Shown piece by piece: positions 46,081 through 54,097 of a stretch of DNA of 64,000 bases. Numbering within the stretch: position 1 is the first letter of the stretch; the number at the start of each line of letters is the position of its first letter. The notes under the pieces were generated by a model, which ran no database searches, was not told the DNA's origin, and saw only the letters and a program-made list of their open reading frames with translations. Made by a program: the position numbers and the translations under genes. Source of the stretch: Mucilaginibacter empetricola (GTDB taxonomy: Bacteria; Bacteroidota; Bacteroidia; Sphingobacteriales; Sphingobacteriaceae); the NCBI RefSeq assembly GCF_024808665.1, contig NZ_JANUBZ010000011.1:62001-126000 (forward strand), written 5' to 3'.

Positions 46081-49000
46081 TTACACATCGGTTCCCTCAG
46101 CATCTTTATCAAAAAGGCCCAGCAAATCCTGTTTAGTTAGCGACTGGATGAACGAATTATCGGCCCTCACAATATCTTTAGCCAGGCTGTGCTTGGTTTC
46201 CTGCAAAACCATAATCTTCTCCTCAATAGTATCCAGGCAAATCAACCGCACGGCAACAATATTCTTATCCTGCCCTATACGGTGGCAGCGGTCAATAGCC
46301 TGGTTCTCCACCGCGGGATTCCACCAGGGGTCAACCAGGTAAACATAGTCTGCTTCGGTAAGGTTTAGCCCGGTCCCTCCTGCTTTTAGGCTAATCAGGA
46401 AAACCCTCACCTCCTTATCGTTTTGAAACTCCTCAATTACCTGTTGCCGGTTACGCGTTTGTCCCGTTAGATAGGTAAACCGGATAGCTTTCTTTTTCAG
46501 CTCAGCTCTAATTAAATCGAGCATGGTGACGAACTGTGAAAAGATCAAAATTTTGTGGCGGTGCATTTTGCCTTCAATTTCCTCCATCAGCATATCAATT
46601 TTAGCAGATGAATCGCCGGGCATCTTTTCACCCTTTATCATCAAGGGCGAATCGCATATCTGCCTTAGGCGGGTTAAGCCTTTGAGCACGTTCATGGGGC
46701 TTTTCTTCAATTCTTCGCCGGTAGTTGCGGCAATATAATCCCTAAATTCCTTTTCGTAGGCATCGTAAATACTGCGCTGCTGTGGCTTCATTTCGCAATA
46801 CAAAACCATTTCCGTTTTTTCGGGCAGGTCCGTAGCTACATCCTGCTTGGTGCGGCGCAACACAAAGGGACTTATCTTTTGCTGCAACTCCGTGGCCCGT
46901 TTACTACTTTTAAACATATCTATCGGCATGGAATAAATCTGCTTAAAATAGGTTTTGCTGCCCAAAAGTCCCGGACAGGCGAAGGACAGTTGTCCGTACA
47001 AATCAAAGGTGTTGTTCTCAAAAGGAGTTCCTGTCAGCACTATCTTGTTTCTTGATTTTAAAAGCCTGGTAGCCTTATACCGCTGCGATTCAGGGTTTTT
47101 AATCTGCTGCGACTCATCCAGAAAAATGTAATTAAACTCGTAGTTCTTTAAAAATACAATATCGGCCAGCAATGTGCCGTATGAGGTAAGCACCACCTCA
47201 TACTGGCTAAAGTAATCGGTATGTTTAACACGATCGGCCCCATAAATAGTATGCACGCGTATAGATGGTGCAAACTTTTCAATCTCATGCTGCCAGTTAA
47301 ATATTAACGAGGTTGGTACCACTATCAGATTCACATTATGGTTCAACTTGGCACGCTGCGACAAAATGAACGCAATGACCTGCACCGTTTTACCCAACCC
47401 CATATCATCAGCCAGGCAACCACCAAAGTTAAAATCATCCAAAAAATTAAGCCAGGTAAGTCCCTGCTGCTGATAGGGCCGCAATTCGCCATGAAATTCT
47501 TTTGGGGCAGCTATACTTTTTACCGATTCAAAGCCCGATAGTTTTTGATGATAGATGGATATTTCTTCCTTAACACGCTCATCCAGCATGGCGTTGTCAA
47601 ACAACCACTCAATGGTTGTAAAATTTGATTTGGATACTTGTATGGCATCATCCTCACCAACCTCGCCGGCATTAAAGTAGTCGGTAAACTTGTCTATCCA
47701 TTGTTGCGGTAAAATGCCCAGGGTACCATCATCCAGCTGCACATATTTGGTTTTGTTTTTAACCGCCCGGTATATCTGTTTAAGCGCAGCCTTTTTACGA
47801 CCAAAACGCCCATCAACCACCACATTAAACCAATTGATGCCGCTGAGCACCTTAATATTGATTTTAACCTTGTAGGGGTTTAGCTTATTACCCTCCAACT
47901 CGTTAAAGCCCAATATGGTAATATTTTGATTGCGCCATTCTTCAAATACATTCAGAAACCATTCTTCATCCAAAAAATACTTTTTATGCAGGTAGAAATA
48001 GTAAAGATCGTCCTGCAACTGCTCCTTAAAATAGGCGTGTTGCTTAACCAGCAGGGCGGTAAAATCGTCTTCTTCAGCATCATTCCGCGCAACCAAAAAT
48101 GGCTTTCCTTTTTTATCTGCCGAATAGATTTGTTTTTTTGTGCGGATAGAAATTTCCACTTCGCCATAGCGCATCACCGGGATGATCATTACATGAGCAC
48201 CGAAATCCGAAAGATAAATGATCCGCTCTGTTTCCTTATTAAATCCTTCAGCCTCCAGTTGTTTTGGCGTAGCAGCCGGAATATGCTTATAATCGATGCT
48301 CACTTTATCTTCCAGCGGGGAAAGCAATTGTTTTCTTAACTCTTCAAACTTGGAGGCATGCACCAGCAGATTATCGCTTTTACGGGTAAGCAATGCCATC
48401 ACTTTTAATTGTTGCAGATTTGCTGCCAGATATAGCCCGTCGCCGGTCCAAACAAAATAGGTAAACCTGATGGCGAGGTCCTTTAGCTCGTGTATCCGCT
48501 TAGCAATAGAGATACTTCCCGAAAGCTCAAAAAACTGTTCTTTGGGGTTTACGGTCAGTTTAGGTTCATCAGTTATAGAGCCAACCTTAACCGGAAAAAC
48601 AGAGCTAGCGGTTATCTTTTCAGAAACCTCCGGATCATGAAAATAGAAATCATACCCCATGGGATTGTTGACAACTGCTTTTAGCGCCGTAATATCCGCG
48701 TCGACGGGGTTCTTGTTGATATGGTTCTGAAACTTATGTACCCCTGCAAAAAACTTTAATTGTTCTGCATCCTGGGTCTTCCACATCAAATCAAGCGGAG
48801 CAACGGCTTTTAAAGGATTCTTTATGTTACCCTCTTTAGTGAGCTGTGCCTCATAAAGATCAATATACAGGTATTTGTAGTACTTATGTTCCCTTATAAC
48901 GATGCAAATAGACTGTTCTTCATTTACCACAGGCTCGGCATCAGGTACTATTACCGTCCGCAAGGCTTCGATACTTTCCTTATTGACAGCTAATAACGAT

Positions 49001-49464
49001 AGCAGCCGGGTGTGTATTTCATTGCCATTGCGTGTGTTTTCTATCTGAAAAAAAGCATCCAGGTCGGCTTCATTTTCCATCCCATAGTCCAGCGCAAACC
49101 GTCTTAGTTTTATATTGCGGATTGGCTTATCAAAGAATACACGGAAGTCTTCCTTTTTTAAAACCGCCAGTAACACAGCTGCCTGATGAGCACATAATTT
49201 ATGGGGAGCAGCTGCGCATTCGCAACCTACAATGAGCCGGTTATCCTCCTGCAATAAGGTTACATCAGAAAAAGTGAGCTTTACATCCTTATTGTTAAAT
49301 GAGCCTTTGTTAATACTTAATGCTGTAGCAAAAATATACCGGGTGTCCAGCTGATCCGGGTTAAAATTGATGAAGCTATGTCTTGAAATCTCTGTTTCGG
49401 TTAAATTTTGAAAGGTGATGCCCTCCAGTACGAATAAATGATGCGCTGTTTTGTTCTCCGACAT
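46081..49464 (-). CDS. SNF2-family helicase with N-terminal SWIM-type zinc finger
   Basis: 1127 residues. A SWIM-like Zn site is visible at Cys81, Cys83, Cys91 and His93 (CECAAAPHKLCAH). A long middle region without recognised motifs leads to the ATPase: DDMGLGKTVQVIAFILSQ near residue 685, LDESQQIKN, LTGTPFENNT, and in the second lobe SQFVTMLDLI, LKAGGTGLNLTEADYVYLVDPWWNPAVENQAIDRCHRIGQ. Proteins of this build remodel protein-DNA or RNA polymerase complexes (RapA/HepA-like). It is cytosolic and single. The gene ends 40 bp from the SRP RNA. Confidence 0.93.
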   Translation of the reverse strand: MSENKTAHHLFVLEGITFQNLTETEISRHSFINFNPDQLDTRYIFATALSINKGSFNNKDVKLTFSDVTLLQEDNRLIVGCECAAAPHKLCAHQAAVLLAVLKKEDFRVFFDKPIRNIKLRRFALDYGMENEADLDAFFQIENTRNGNEIHTRLLSLLAVNKESIEALRTVIVPDAEPVVNEEQSICIVIREHKYYKYLYIDLYEAQLTKEGNIKNPLKAVAPLDLMWKTQDAEQLKFFAGVHKFQNHINKNPVDADITALKAVVNNPMGYDFYFHDPEVSEKITASSVFPVKVGSITDEPKLTVNPKEQFFELSGSISIAKRIHELKDLAIRFTYFVWTGDGLYLAANLQQLKVMALLTRKSDNLLVHASKFEELRKQLLSPLEDKVSIDYKHIPAATPKQLEAEGFNKETERIIYLSDFGAHVMIIPVMRYGEVEISIRTKKQIYSADKKGKPFLVARNDAEEDDFTALLVKQHAYFKEQLQDDLYYFYLHKKYFLDEEWFLNVFEEWRNQNITILGFNELEGNKLNPYKVKINIKVLSGINWFNVVVDGRFGRKKAALKQIYRAVKNKTKYVQLDDGTLGILPQQWIDKFTDYFNAGEVGEDDAIQVSKSNFTTIEWLFDNAMLDERVKEEISIYHQKLSGFESVKSIAAPKEFHGELRPYQQQGLTWLNFLDDFNFGGCLADDMGLGKTVQVIAFILSQRAKLNHNVNLIVVPTSLIFNWQHEIEKFAPSIRVHTIYGADRVKHTDYFSQYEVVLTSYGTLLADIVFLKNYEFNYIFLDESQQIKNPESQRYKATRLLKSRNKIVLTGTPFENNTFDLYGQLSFACPGLLGSKTYFKQIYSMPIDMFKSSKRATELQQKISPFVLRRTKQDVATDLPEKTEMVLYCEMKPQQRSIYDAYEKEFRDYIAATTGEELKKSPMNVLKGLTRLRQICDSPLMIKGEKMPGDSSAKIDMLMEEIEGKMHRHKILIFSQFVTMLDLIRAELKKKAIRFTYLTGQTRNRQQVIEEFQNDKEVRVFLISLKAGGTGLNLTEADYVYLVDPWWNPAVENQAIDRCHRIGQDKNIVAVRLICLDTIEEKIMVLQETKHSLAKDIVRADNSFIQSLTKQDLLGLFDKDAEGTDV

Positions 49465-49571
49465 ATTAGAACATCAAATATGAGAAGAATTATGACGTTT
49501 ATCAGAAGAATTATAATACTCCCTGCTTCAAATTCTGACGAAGGGTCAGCCTTTATTCGTATTTTTGCTTT

Positions 49572-50528
49572 ATGCTTGATATTTTAATAATAGGCGGCGG
49601 CCCTATAGGTATTGCCTGCGGATTGGAAGCACAAAAAGCGGGTCTTAGTTTCCTCATCGTTGAAAAAGGCTGCCTGGTAAACTCTTTGTACAACTACCCT
49701 TCTACCATGACATTCTTCTCTACCTCCGAGAAACTGGAGATTGGCGGAGTTCCCTTTGTAACCATCAGCAATAAACCAACCCGCTCTGAAGCGCTGGAAT
49801 ATTATCGCCGGGTGGCAACATCCAATGATATGCCCATCAATTTATTTGAGGAGGTTACCACGGTAAAAAAGGACGGCGACGTATTTACCATAACCACCGC
49901 CAAAACAAGTTATCAGGCCCGCAAGGTGATCCTATCGACAGGGTTTTATGATATCCCCGTTAAGCTTAACATACCCGGCGAAGAGCTGCCCAAGGTAAAG
50001 CATTACTATAAAGACCCACATTACTACGCCATGCAAAAGGTAGTGGTAGTAGGTTCAAGCAATTCGGCAATTGACGTTGCATTGGAGACTTATCGCAAAG
50101 GTGCCGACGTTACTTTGGTTATTAGAGGCGATGAAGTGAGCCACCGTGTTAAATATTGGGTTAGGCCCGATATTATTAACCGCATAAAAGAAGGCAGCAT
50201 AAAGGCTTATTTTAATTCGCATTTAAAGGCGGTTAGAGAGCAGGATGTTGACATTGATACCCCCGATGGCCTGGTTACTATTGAGAACGATTTTGTGATG
50301 GCGATGACTGGCTATCAGCCTAATTTCAGCTTCCTTAAAAGGCTAGGCATCATATTATCTGATGATAAATATATTCCTCAGTATCATCCTGATACAATGG
50401 AAACCAATTTACAAGGATTATACCTTGCCGGCGTAGTTTGTGGCGGCCTCGATACCCATTTATGGTTCATTGAAAACTCAAGAGTACATGCAGAGATGAT
50501 AATTGAGGATATTTTGGGTGGGGATTAG
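49572..50528 (+). CDS. ypdA: YpdA-family bacillithiol disulfide reductase
   Basis: 318 residues of thioredoxin-reductase-like build without the CxxC redox pair. The FAD motif is ILIIGGGPIGIACGLEAQKAG at the N-terminus, LVNSLYNYPSTMTFFSTSEKLEIGGVPF is characteristic of YpdA, and the NADPH motif is VVVVGSSNSAIDVALETYRKGADVTLV. The enzyme is known (in Firmicutes) to reduce oxidised bacillithiol with NADPH; Bacteroidota also make bacillithiol. The region divergent from the SNF2 gene holds its promoter. A family B repeat follows the stop codon. Confidence 0.88.
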   Translation: MLDILIIGGGPIGIACGLEAQKAGLSFLIVEKGCLVNSLYNYPSTMTFFSTSEKLEIGGVPFVTISNKPTRSEALEYYRRVATSNDMPINLFEEVTTVKKDGDVFTITTAKTSYQARKVILSTGFYDIPVKLNIPGEELPKVKHYYKDPHYYAMQKVVVVGSSNSAIDVALETYRKGADVTLVIRGDEVSHRVKYWVRPDIINRIKEGSIKAYFNSHLKAVREQDVDIDTPDGLVTIENDFVMAMTGYQPNFSFLKRLGIILSDDKYIPQYHPDTMETNLQGLYLAGVVCGGLDTHLWFIENSRVHAEMIIEDILGGD

Positions 50529-50698
50529 AGGTTAGGGATTAGTGGTTGGAGATTGGAGGTTAGAGGATGGAGATAAGGTGGATTTTACAATGCAACCTAC
50601 TAATCTCTAAACGCTAGTCACTAATCACCCTCCTTAACTAAACTCTAGTCATCAATCACTCTCCTTAACTAACCTCCAAACTCCAATCACTTATCACT
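50523..50698. repeat. Intergenic word-repeat hairpin (family B)
   Basis: The left half is made of GATTAGAGGTTAGGGATTAG-like words, the right half (50597-50698) of their complements (CTAATCTCTAA, CACTAATCACC, TTAACTAACCTCCAAACTCC). The two halves can fold into a long imperfect hairpin directly behind ypdA, which would make a terminator-like structure before the arginine promoter. Confidence 0.6.
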
Positions 50699-50738
50699 AC
50701 CAACAAATCTCACTTCAATAACATAATTAACTTTTTTC

Positions 50739-50769
50739 TTGCATAAGTAAAAATTAATGCAATAATTTG
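50739..50769 (+). promoter_or_regulatory. Putative promoter of the arginine operon
   Basis: TTG at 50739-50741 and TAATTTGC at 50763-50770 resemble the Bacteroidota -33 (TTTG) and -7 (TAnnTTTG) elements, with about 21 bp between them. They lie some 36 bp before the leader ORF. By eye only; no start-site data. Confidence 0.4.
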
Positions 50770-50805
50770 CACCCAAATTAAAAAATAACAAAAGCACCTC
50801 TAAAA

Positions 50806-50931
50806 ATGAAACAACAAAGCTTAAACAAGCCCTCAATAAGAGCAATATTTGCTCCTGTTGCCGCTGCTTTGATTTCAACCGTTTTTGTATTTTCTCCGTC
50901 ACGACGAAGGCCGTACATGCCACGGGTTTGA
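50806..50931 (+). CDS. Probable arginine leader peptide (41 codons)
   Basis: An ATG at 50806 opens a 41-codon frame that ends in TGA at 50929-50931. The first part is a mildly hydrophobic stretch (IRAIFAPVAAALISTVFVFS) and the end is SPSRRRPYMPRV: four Arg in the last nine residues, three consecutive (CGA CGA AGG, 50900-50908 region). It lies 115 bp upstream of an arginine operon, and its stop codon falls in the first arm of a hairpin that is followed by eight T. This matches a ribosome-stalling leader peptide of amino-acid biosynthesis operons. No family match was checked. An antisense frame of 78 codons overlaps it and is judged spurious. Confidence 0.6.
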   Translation: MKQQSLNKPSIRAIFAPVAAALISTVFVFSPSRRRPYMPRV

Positions 50932-50970
50932 TTTACCTTCCTGATTACAAACCCTCCCGGAGTTTTTTTT
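50924..50970 (+). promoter_or_regulatory. Candidate attenuator hairpin and T-tract
   Basis: GGGTTTG (50924-50930) pairs perfectly with CAAACCC (50948-50954) around a 17-nt loop. The second arm is followed by CTCCCGGAG and a run of eight T (50963-50970). CTCCG at 50894 could alternatively pair with CGGAG at 50958, giving competing folds. The exact mechanism cannot be set by eye. Confidence 0.45.
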
Positions 50971-51046
50971 AACTTCTCAACTAAAAGATCATCTAATTAT
51001 TTAACGCCGTAAAAGGCAAATAATTTAACGGTAATTTTTCTATTCA

Positions 51047-51694
51047 ATGACCATACAAGATTTTGATATTCAGGTAGCATCGGCACAACACGTTGACTTT
51101 GCTGCTCATATATGCGAAGAAATGGCCGAATCGGCCAAAGCACGTGGAACAGGTATTGCCCAACGCTCGCCCGAATACGTTGCTAATAAAATGCTGGAAG
51201 GTAAAGCGGTTATCGCTTTGCACAAAGATGGTACGTGGGCCGGTTTTTGTTATATCGAAACATGGAGCCACGGTGATTTCGTAGCTAACTCAGGTTTAAT
51301 TGTTAGTCCGCTGTTTAGAAAAGCCGGATTAGCCAAAGCCATCAAAGAAAGAATATTTGCCCTATCGCGCAGCAAATTCCCTGATGCAAAGATCTTCGGA
51401 CTCACCACCGGCCTAGCTGTTATGAAAATAAATTCTGACCTGGGCTACGAACCGGTAACCTATTCGGAGCTTACCCAGGACGAAGATTTTTGGGCAGGAT
51501 GCAAAAGCTGTGTCAACTACGACATATTGATGAGCAAAAACCGCAAAAACTGCATGTGTACCTCCATGCTGTTTGACCCGGCCGAAAAACAAAAGGAATA
51601 TGAAGACAAAATGAAAAAAATTACGCACAAAGCGACTTTGCTGGAGCGGATAGAAAACGCCATTAAAAAAAGAATAGGAAGCGATCACGTATAA
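51047..51694 (+). CDS. GNAT acetyltransferase of the arginine operon, candidate N-acylglutamate synthase
   Basis: 215 residues. The GNAT core has AVIALHKDGTWAGFCYIETWSHGDFVANSGLIVSPLFRKAGLAKAIKERIFALSRSKFPDAKIFGLT; motif A is RKAGLA at 91-96. After the core come four cysteines: Cys152, Cys155, Cys169, Cys171 (CKSC and CMC), a probable metal knuckle, and a basic C-terminal helix. It is the first gene of argG-argC-argD-argF', and no argA or argJ is in the window. A role in acylating glutamate with acetyl- or succinyl-CoA is therefore plausible but rests on position. Confidence 0.7.
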   Translation: MTIQDFDIQVASAQHVDFAAHICEEMAESAKARGTGIAQRSPEYVANKMLEGKAVIALHKDGTWAGFCYIETWSHGDFVANSGLIVSPLFRKAGLAKAIKERIFALSRSKFPDAKIFGLTTGLAVMKINSDLGYEPVTYSELTQDEDFWAGCKSCVNYDILMSKNRKNCMCTSMLFDPAEKQKEYEDKMKKITHKATLLERIENAIKKRIGSDHV

Positions 51695-51746
51695 TATAAA
51701 ATGAAAGGCGCTTACCTGGCGTCTTTCTCTCCACAATAAATAACAG

Positions 51747-52964
51747 ATGAAAAAGAAAGTAGTTTTAGCTTACAGCGGTGGTTTAGATACCTCATTTTGC
51801 TGCATTTACCTGACACAGGATTTAGGTTACGAAGTACACTCGGTAATTGTGAATACCGGCGGCTTTAGTGACGAAGAGCTGAAAGGCGTTGAAGAACGTG
51901 CCTATAAAATGGGCGTTACCTCGCACCATGTGGTAGACGAAACTAAAAACTTTTATAACACCTGTGTACGGTTCCTGATTTATGGAAACGTATTGAAAAA
52001 CAATACGTATCCTTTATCGGTAAGTGCTGAGCGTGTTAGTCAGGCAACCGCCATTGCTAATTATGCAAAAGAAATAGGTGCCGAGTTTGTTGCTCACGGC
52101 AGTACAGGTGCAGGTAACGACCAGGTGCGTTTTGACATGATCTTTAACATTCTGGTGCCCGATGTACAGATCATTACCCCTATCCGCGATTTAAAATTGA
52201 GTCGTGAAGCAGAAATCCAATACCTGAAAGATCATGGTGTGGATATGAATTTTGAAAAGGCAAAATACTCTATCAATAAAGGTATCTGGGGAACTTCGGT
52301 TGGTGGTAAAGAAACACTGACTTCAAACCTTGGTTTACCCGAAGAAGCATGGCCAACTCAAGTTACCTCATCCGAAGTTAAAAACCTGGAGCTGGTATTT
52401 GAAAAAGGTGAGCTGATTGGTATTGATAGCGAAAAATTCGATCACCCAACCAAAGCTATACAGGCATTGCAGGCTATAGCACAACCTTATGGTATTGGCA
52501 GGGACATTCACGTGGGCGATACCATTATCGGTATTAAAGGTCGTGTAGGCTTCGAAGCTGCTGCACCGATGATTATTATCAAGGCTCATCATACATTAGA
52601 AAAACATGTATTAACCAAATGGCAGTTATCATGGAAGGATCAACTTTCCAGCTTCTACGGTAACTGGTTACATGAAGGTCAGTTCCATGATCCTATTATG
52701 CGTAACATCGAAGCTTTCTTATCAGACACTCAACATAACGTTAACGGCAAGGTATTTGTACAGTTGCATCCTTATCGTTTCCAGGTAATTGGCATAGAGT
52801 CAGCACATGATCTGATGTCGAATAAATTCGGTACCTATGGCGAGATGAATAACTCGTGGTCTGGTGAAGATGTGAAAGGTTTTTCAAAAATATTTGGCAA
52901 CCAGGTAATGATTTATCATAAGGTTAATACCCCCCAGCCCCCTGAAGGGGGAGTTTCTAAATAA
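51747..52964 (+). CDS. argG: Argininosuccinate synthase
   Basis: 405 residues. The ATP-pyrophosphatase motif VLAYSGGLDTSFC is at residues 7-19. Conserved segments follow: EFVAHGSTGAGNDQVRFD, ITPIRDLKLSREAEIQYLKDHG, YSINKGIWGTSVGGKET and HHTLEKHVLTKWQLSWKDQLSSFYGNWLHEGQFHDP. The enzyme joins citrulline and aspartate with ATP. The last twelve residues (NTPQPPEGGVSK) come from an intergenic repeat read in frame, an unusual C-terminal tail. The gene follows the GNAT gene by 52 bp and precedes argC by 18 bp. Confidence 0.96.
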   Translation: MKKKVVLAYSGGLDTSFCCIYLTQDLGYEVHSVIVNTGGFSDEELKGVEERAYKMGVTSHHVVDETKNFYNTCVRFLIYGNVLKNNTYPLSVSAERVSQATAIANYAKEIGAEFVAHGSTGAGNDQVRFDMIFNILVPDVQIITPIRDLKLSREAEIQYLKDHGVDMNFEKAKYSINKGIWGTSVGGKETLTSNLGLPEEAWPTQVTSSEVKNLELVFEKGELIGIDSEKFDHPTKAIQALQAIAQPYGIGRDIHVGDTIIGIKGRVGFEAAAPMIIIKAHHTLEKHVLTKWQLSWKDQLSSFYGNWLHEGQFHDPIMRNIEAFLSDTQHNVNGKVFVQLHPYRFQVIGIESAHDLMSNKFGTYGEMNNSWSGEDVKGFSKIFGNQVMIYHKVNTPQPPEGGVSK

Positions 52965-53044
52965 TTATTTAGTTAAGAAAACATGCAAATACAAGATAAC
53001 AAATATAGCAAACTTACTCCCCCTTCGGGGGGGCGGGGGGTTTT
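52926..53044. repeat. Inverted 'PPEGG' repeat pair bridging argG and argC
   Basis: Left element 52926-52957 (AATACCCCCCAGCCCCCTGAAGGGGGAG) and right element 53010-53044 (CTTACTCCCCCTTCGGGGGGGCGGGGG) are inverted copies, and each is itself a short GC hairpin. The left lies inside the argG end, the right inside the argC start, so both are translated. A hairpin of the two would span the argG stop and argC start. Confidence 0.8.
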
Positions 53045-54014
53045 AGCGGGCATAGTTGGCGGAGCGGGTTACACAGGTGGCGAAATGCTGCGCATCCTGA
53101 TCAATCATCCGGATGTGGAAATTGCTTTTGTACATAGCACCAGCAATGCCGGTAATTATGTATACGCAGTGCATACCGACCTGTTTGGTGATACCGACCT
53201 GAAGTTTGCTGCCGAATTGGCCTTTAATATTGATGTATTGTTTCTTTGTGTAGGTCATGGTGATGCTAAAAAGTTTTTGGATGCCAATAACATCCCTGAT
53301 CATATACGGGTTATTGATCTTAGTCAGGATTTCAGGTTAACACAAAACGCTAAACATAAAACCAAAAGCTTTGTATACGGCTTACCCGAGTTAAACCGCG
53401 AGGCTATTAAACAGGCGCAGAATATCGCTAACCCGGGTTGTTTTGCTACCTGTTTGCAGTTAGGTCTGTTGCCACTTGCATCGAAAAAACTGTTAAACCA
53501 CGAGGTGCATATTACTGCTACCACAGGTTCAACTGGGGCGGGACAAAGTCCATCAGCCACTACACATTTTACATGGCGCAATGATAATCTTTCGGTTTAT
53601 AAAGCATTTGAGCATCAGCATTTAAACGAAATCGGGCAGTCGCTTAACCAATTGCAACCTCAGTTTGGACAGGCCATTAACTTTATCCCTTATCGCGGTG
53701 ATTATACACGCGGTATTATTGCATCTATGTATATTGATAGTGATCTCACTGAGGCCGAGGCTTTAAGGCTATACAAGCAATACTATGCCGAGCACCCGTT
53801 TACGCATGTAACTAACCATGATATTGATTTAAAACAGGTGGTAAATACCAACAAATGCTTTATACAGGTAAAAAAACATGGCAATAAGTTGTTAATCATC
53901 AGCATAATTGATAATCTGTTAAAAGGTGCATCAGGACAAGCAGTACAAAACATGAACCTGATGTTTGGTTTAGATGAAAAAGCAGGTTTAAGACTAAAGG
54001 CTACAGGCTTTTAA
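52983..54014 (+). CDS. argC: N-acetyl/N-succinyl-gamma-glutamyl-phosphate reductase
   Basis: 343 residues. GIVGGAGYTGGEMLRILINHPD starts the Rossmann fold and the catalytic cysteine is Cys153 in NPGCFAT; HxT-rich TTGSTGAGQSPSATTHFTWRNDNLSVYKAFEHQHLNEI and GRGDYTRGIIAS-like YRGDYTRGIIAS follow. It reduces the acylglutamyl phosphate to the semialdehyde. No alternative start lies between 52983 and the Rossmann motif, so the first 21 residues (KYSKLTPPSGGRGVLAG region) are a repeat-derived extension not found in usual ArgC proteins. It is co-transcribed with argG and argD. Confidence 0.94.
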   Translation: MQIQDNKYSKLTPPSGGRGVLAGIVGGAGYTGGEMLRILINHPDVEIAFVHSTSNAGNYVYAVHTDLFGDTDLKFAAELAFNIDVLFLCVGHGDAKKFLDANNIPDHIRVIDLSQDFRLTQNAKHKTKSFVYGLPELNREAIKQAQNIANPGCFATCLQLGLLPLASKKLLNHEVHITATTGSTGAGQSPSATTHFTWRNDNLSVYKAFEHQHLNEIGQSLNQLQPQFGQAINFIPYRGDYTRGIIASMYIDSDLTEAEALRLYKQYYAEHPFTHVTNHDIDLKQVVNTNKCFIQVKKHGNKLLIISIIDNLLKGASGQAVQNMNLMFGLDEKAGLRLKATGF

Positions 54015-54097
54015 TACAACTTAATCAATTTAATAATTAAAAAACTGAATTAGAAAAAGCTTTGGTCTTTTCGCTTTCAGCTTTAAGCTCAATATAA

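Noticed and set aside
47926..48339. 137-codon plus-strand ORF antisense to the SNF2 helicase gene
   Set aside because: Shadow of the helicase frame, with a random mix of aromatic and charged residues.
50687..50923. 78-codon minus-strand ORF over the leader region
   Set aside because: It runs antisense through the putative promoter and leader ORF and has no recognisable features; the plus-strand leader fits the context better.
51703..51726. Hairpin GAAAGGCGC / GCGTCTTTC between the GNAT gene and argG as an internal terminator
   Set aside because: The stem has a mismatch and only a short T-run, and gene order supports one transcript; it is noted only as a weak structure.
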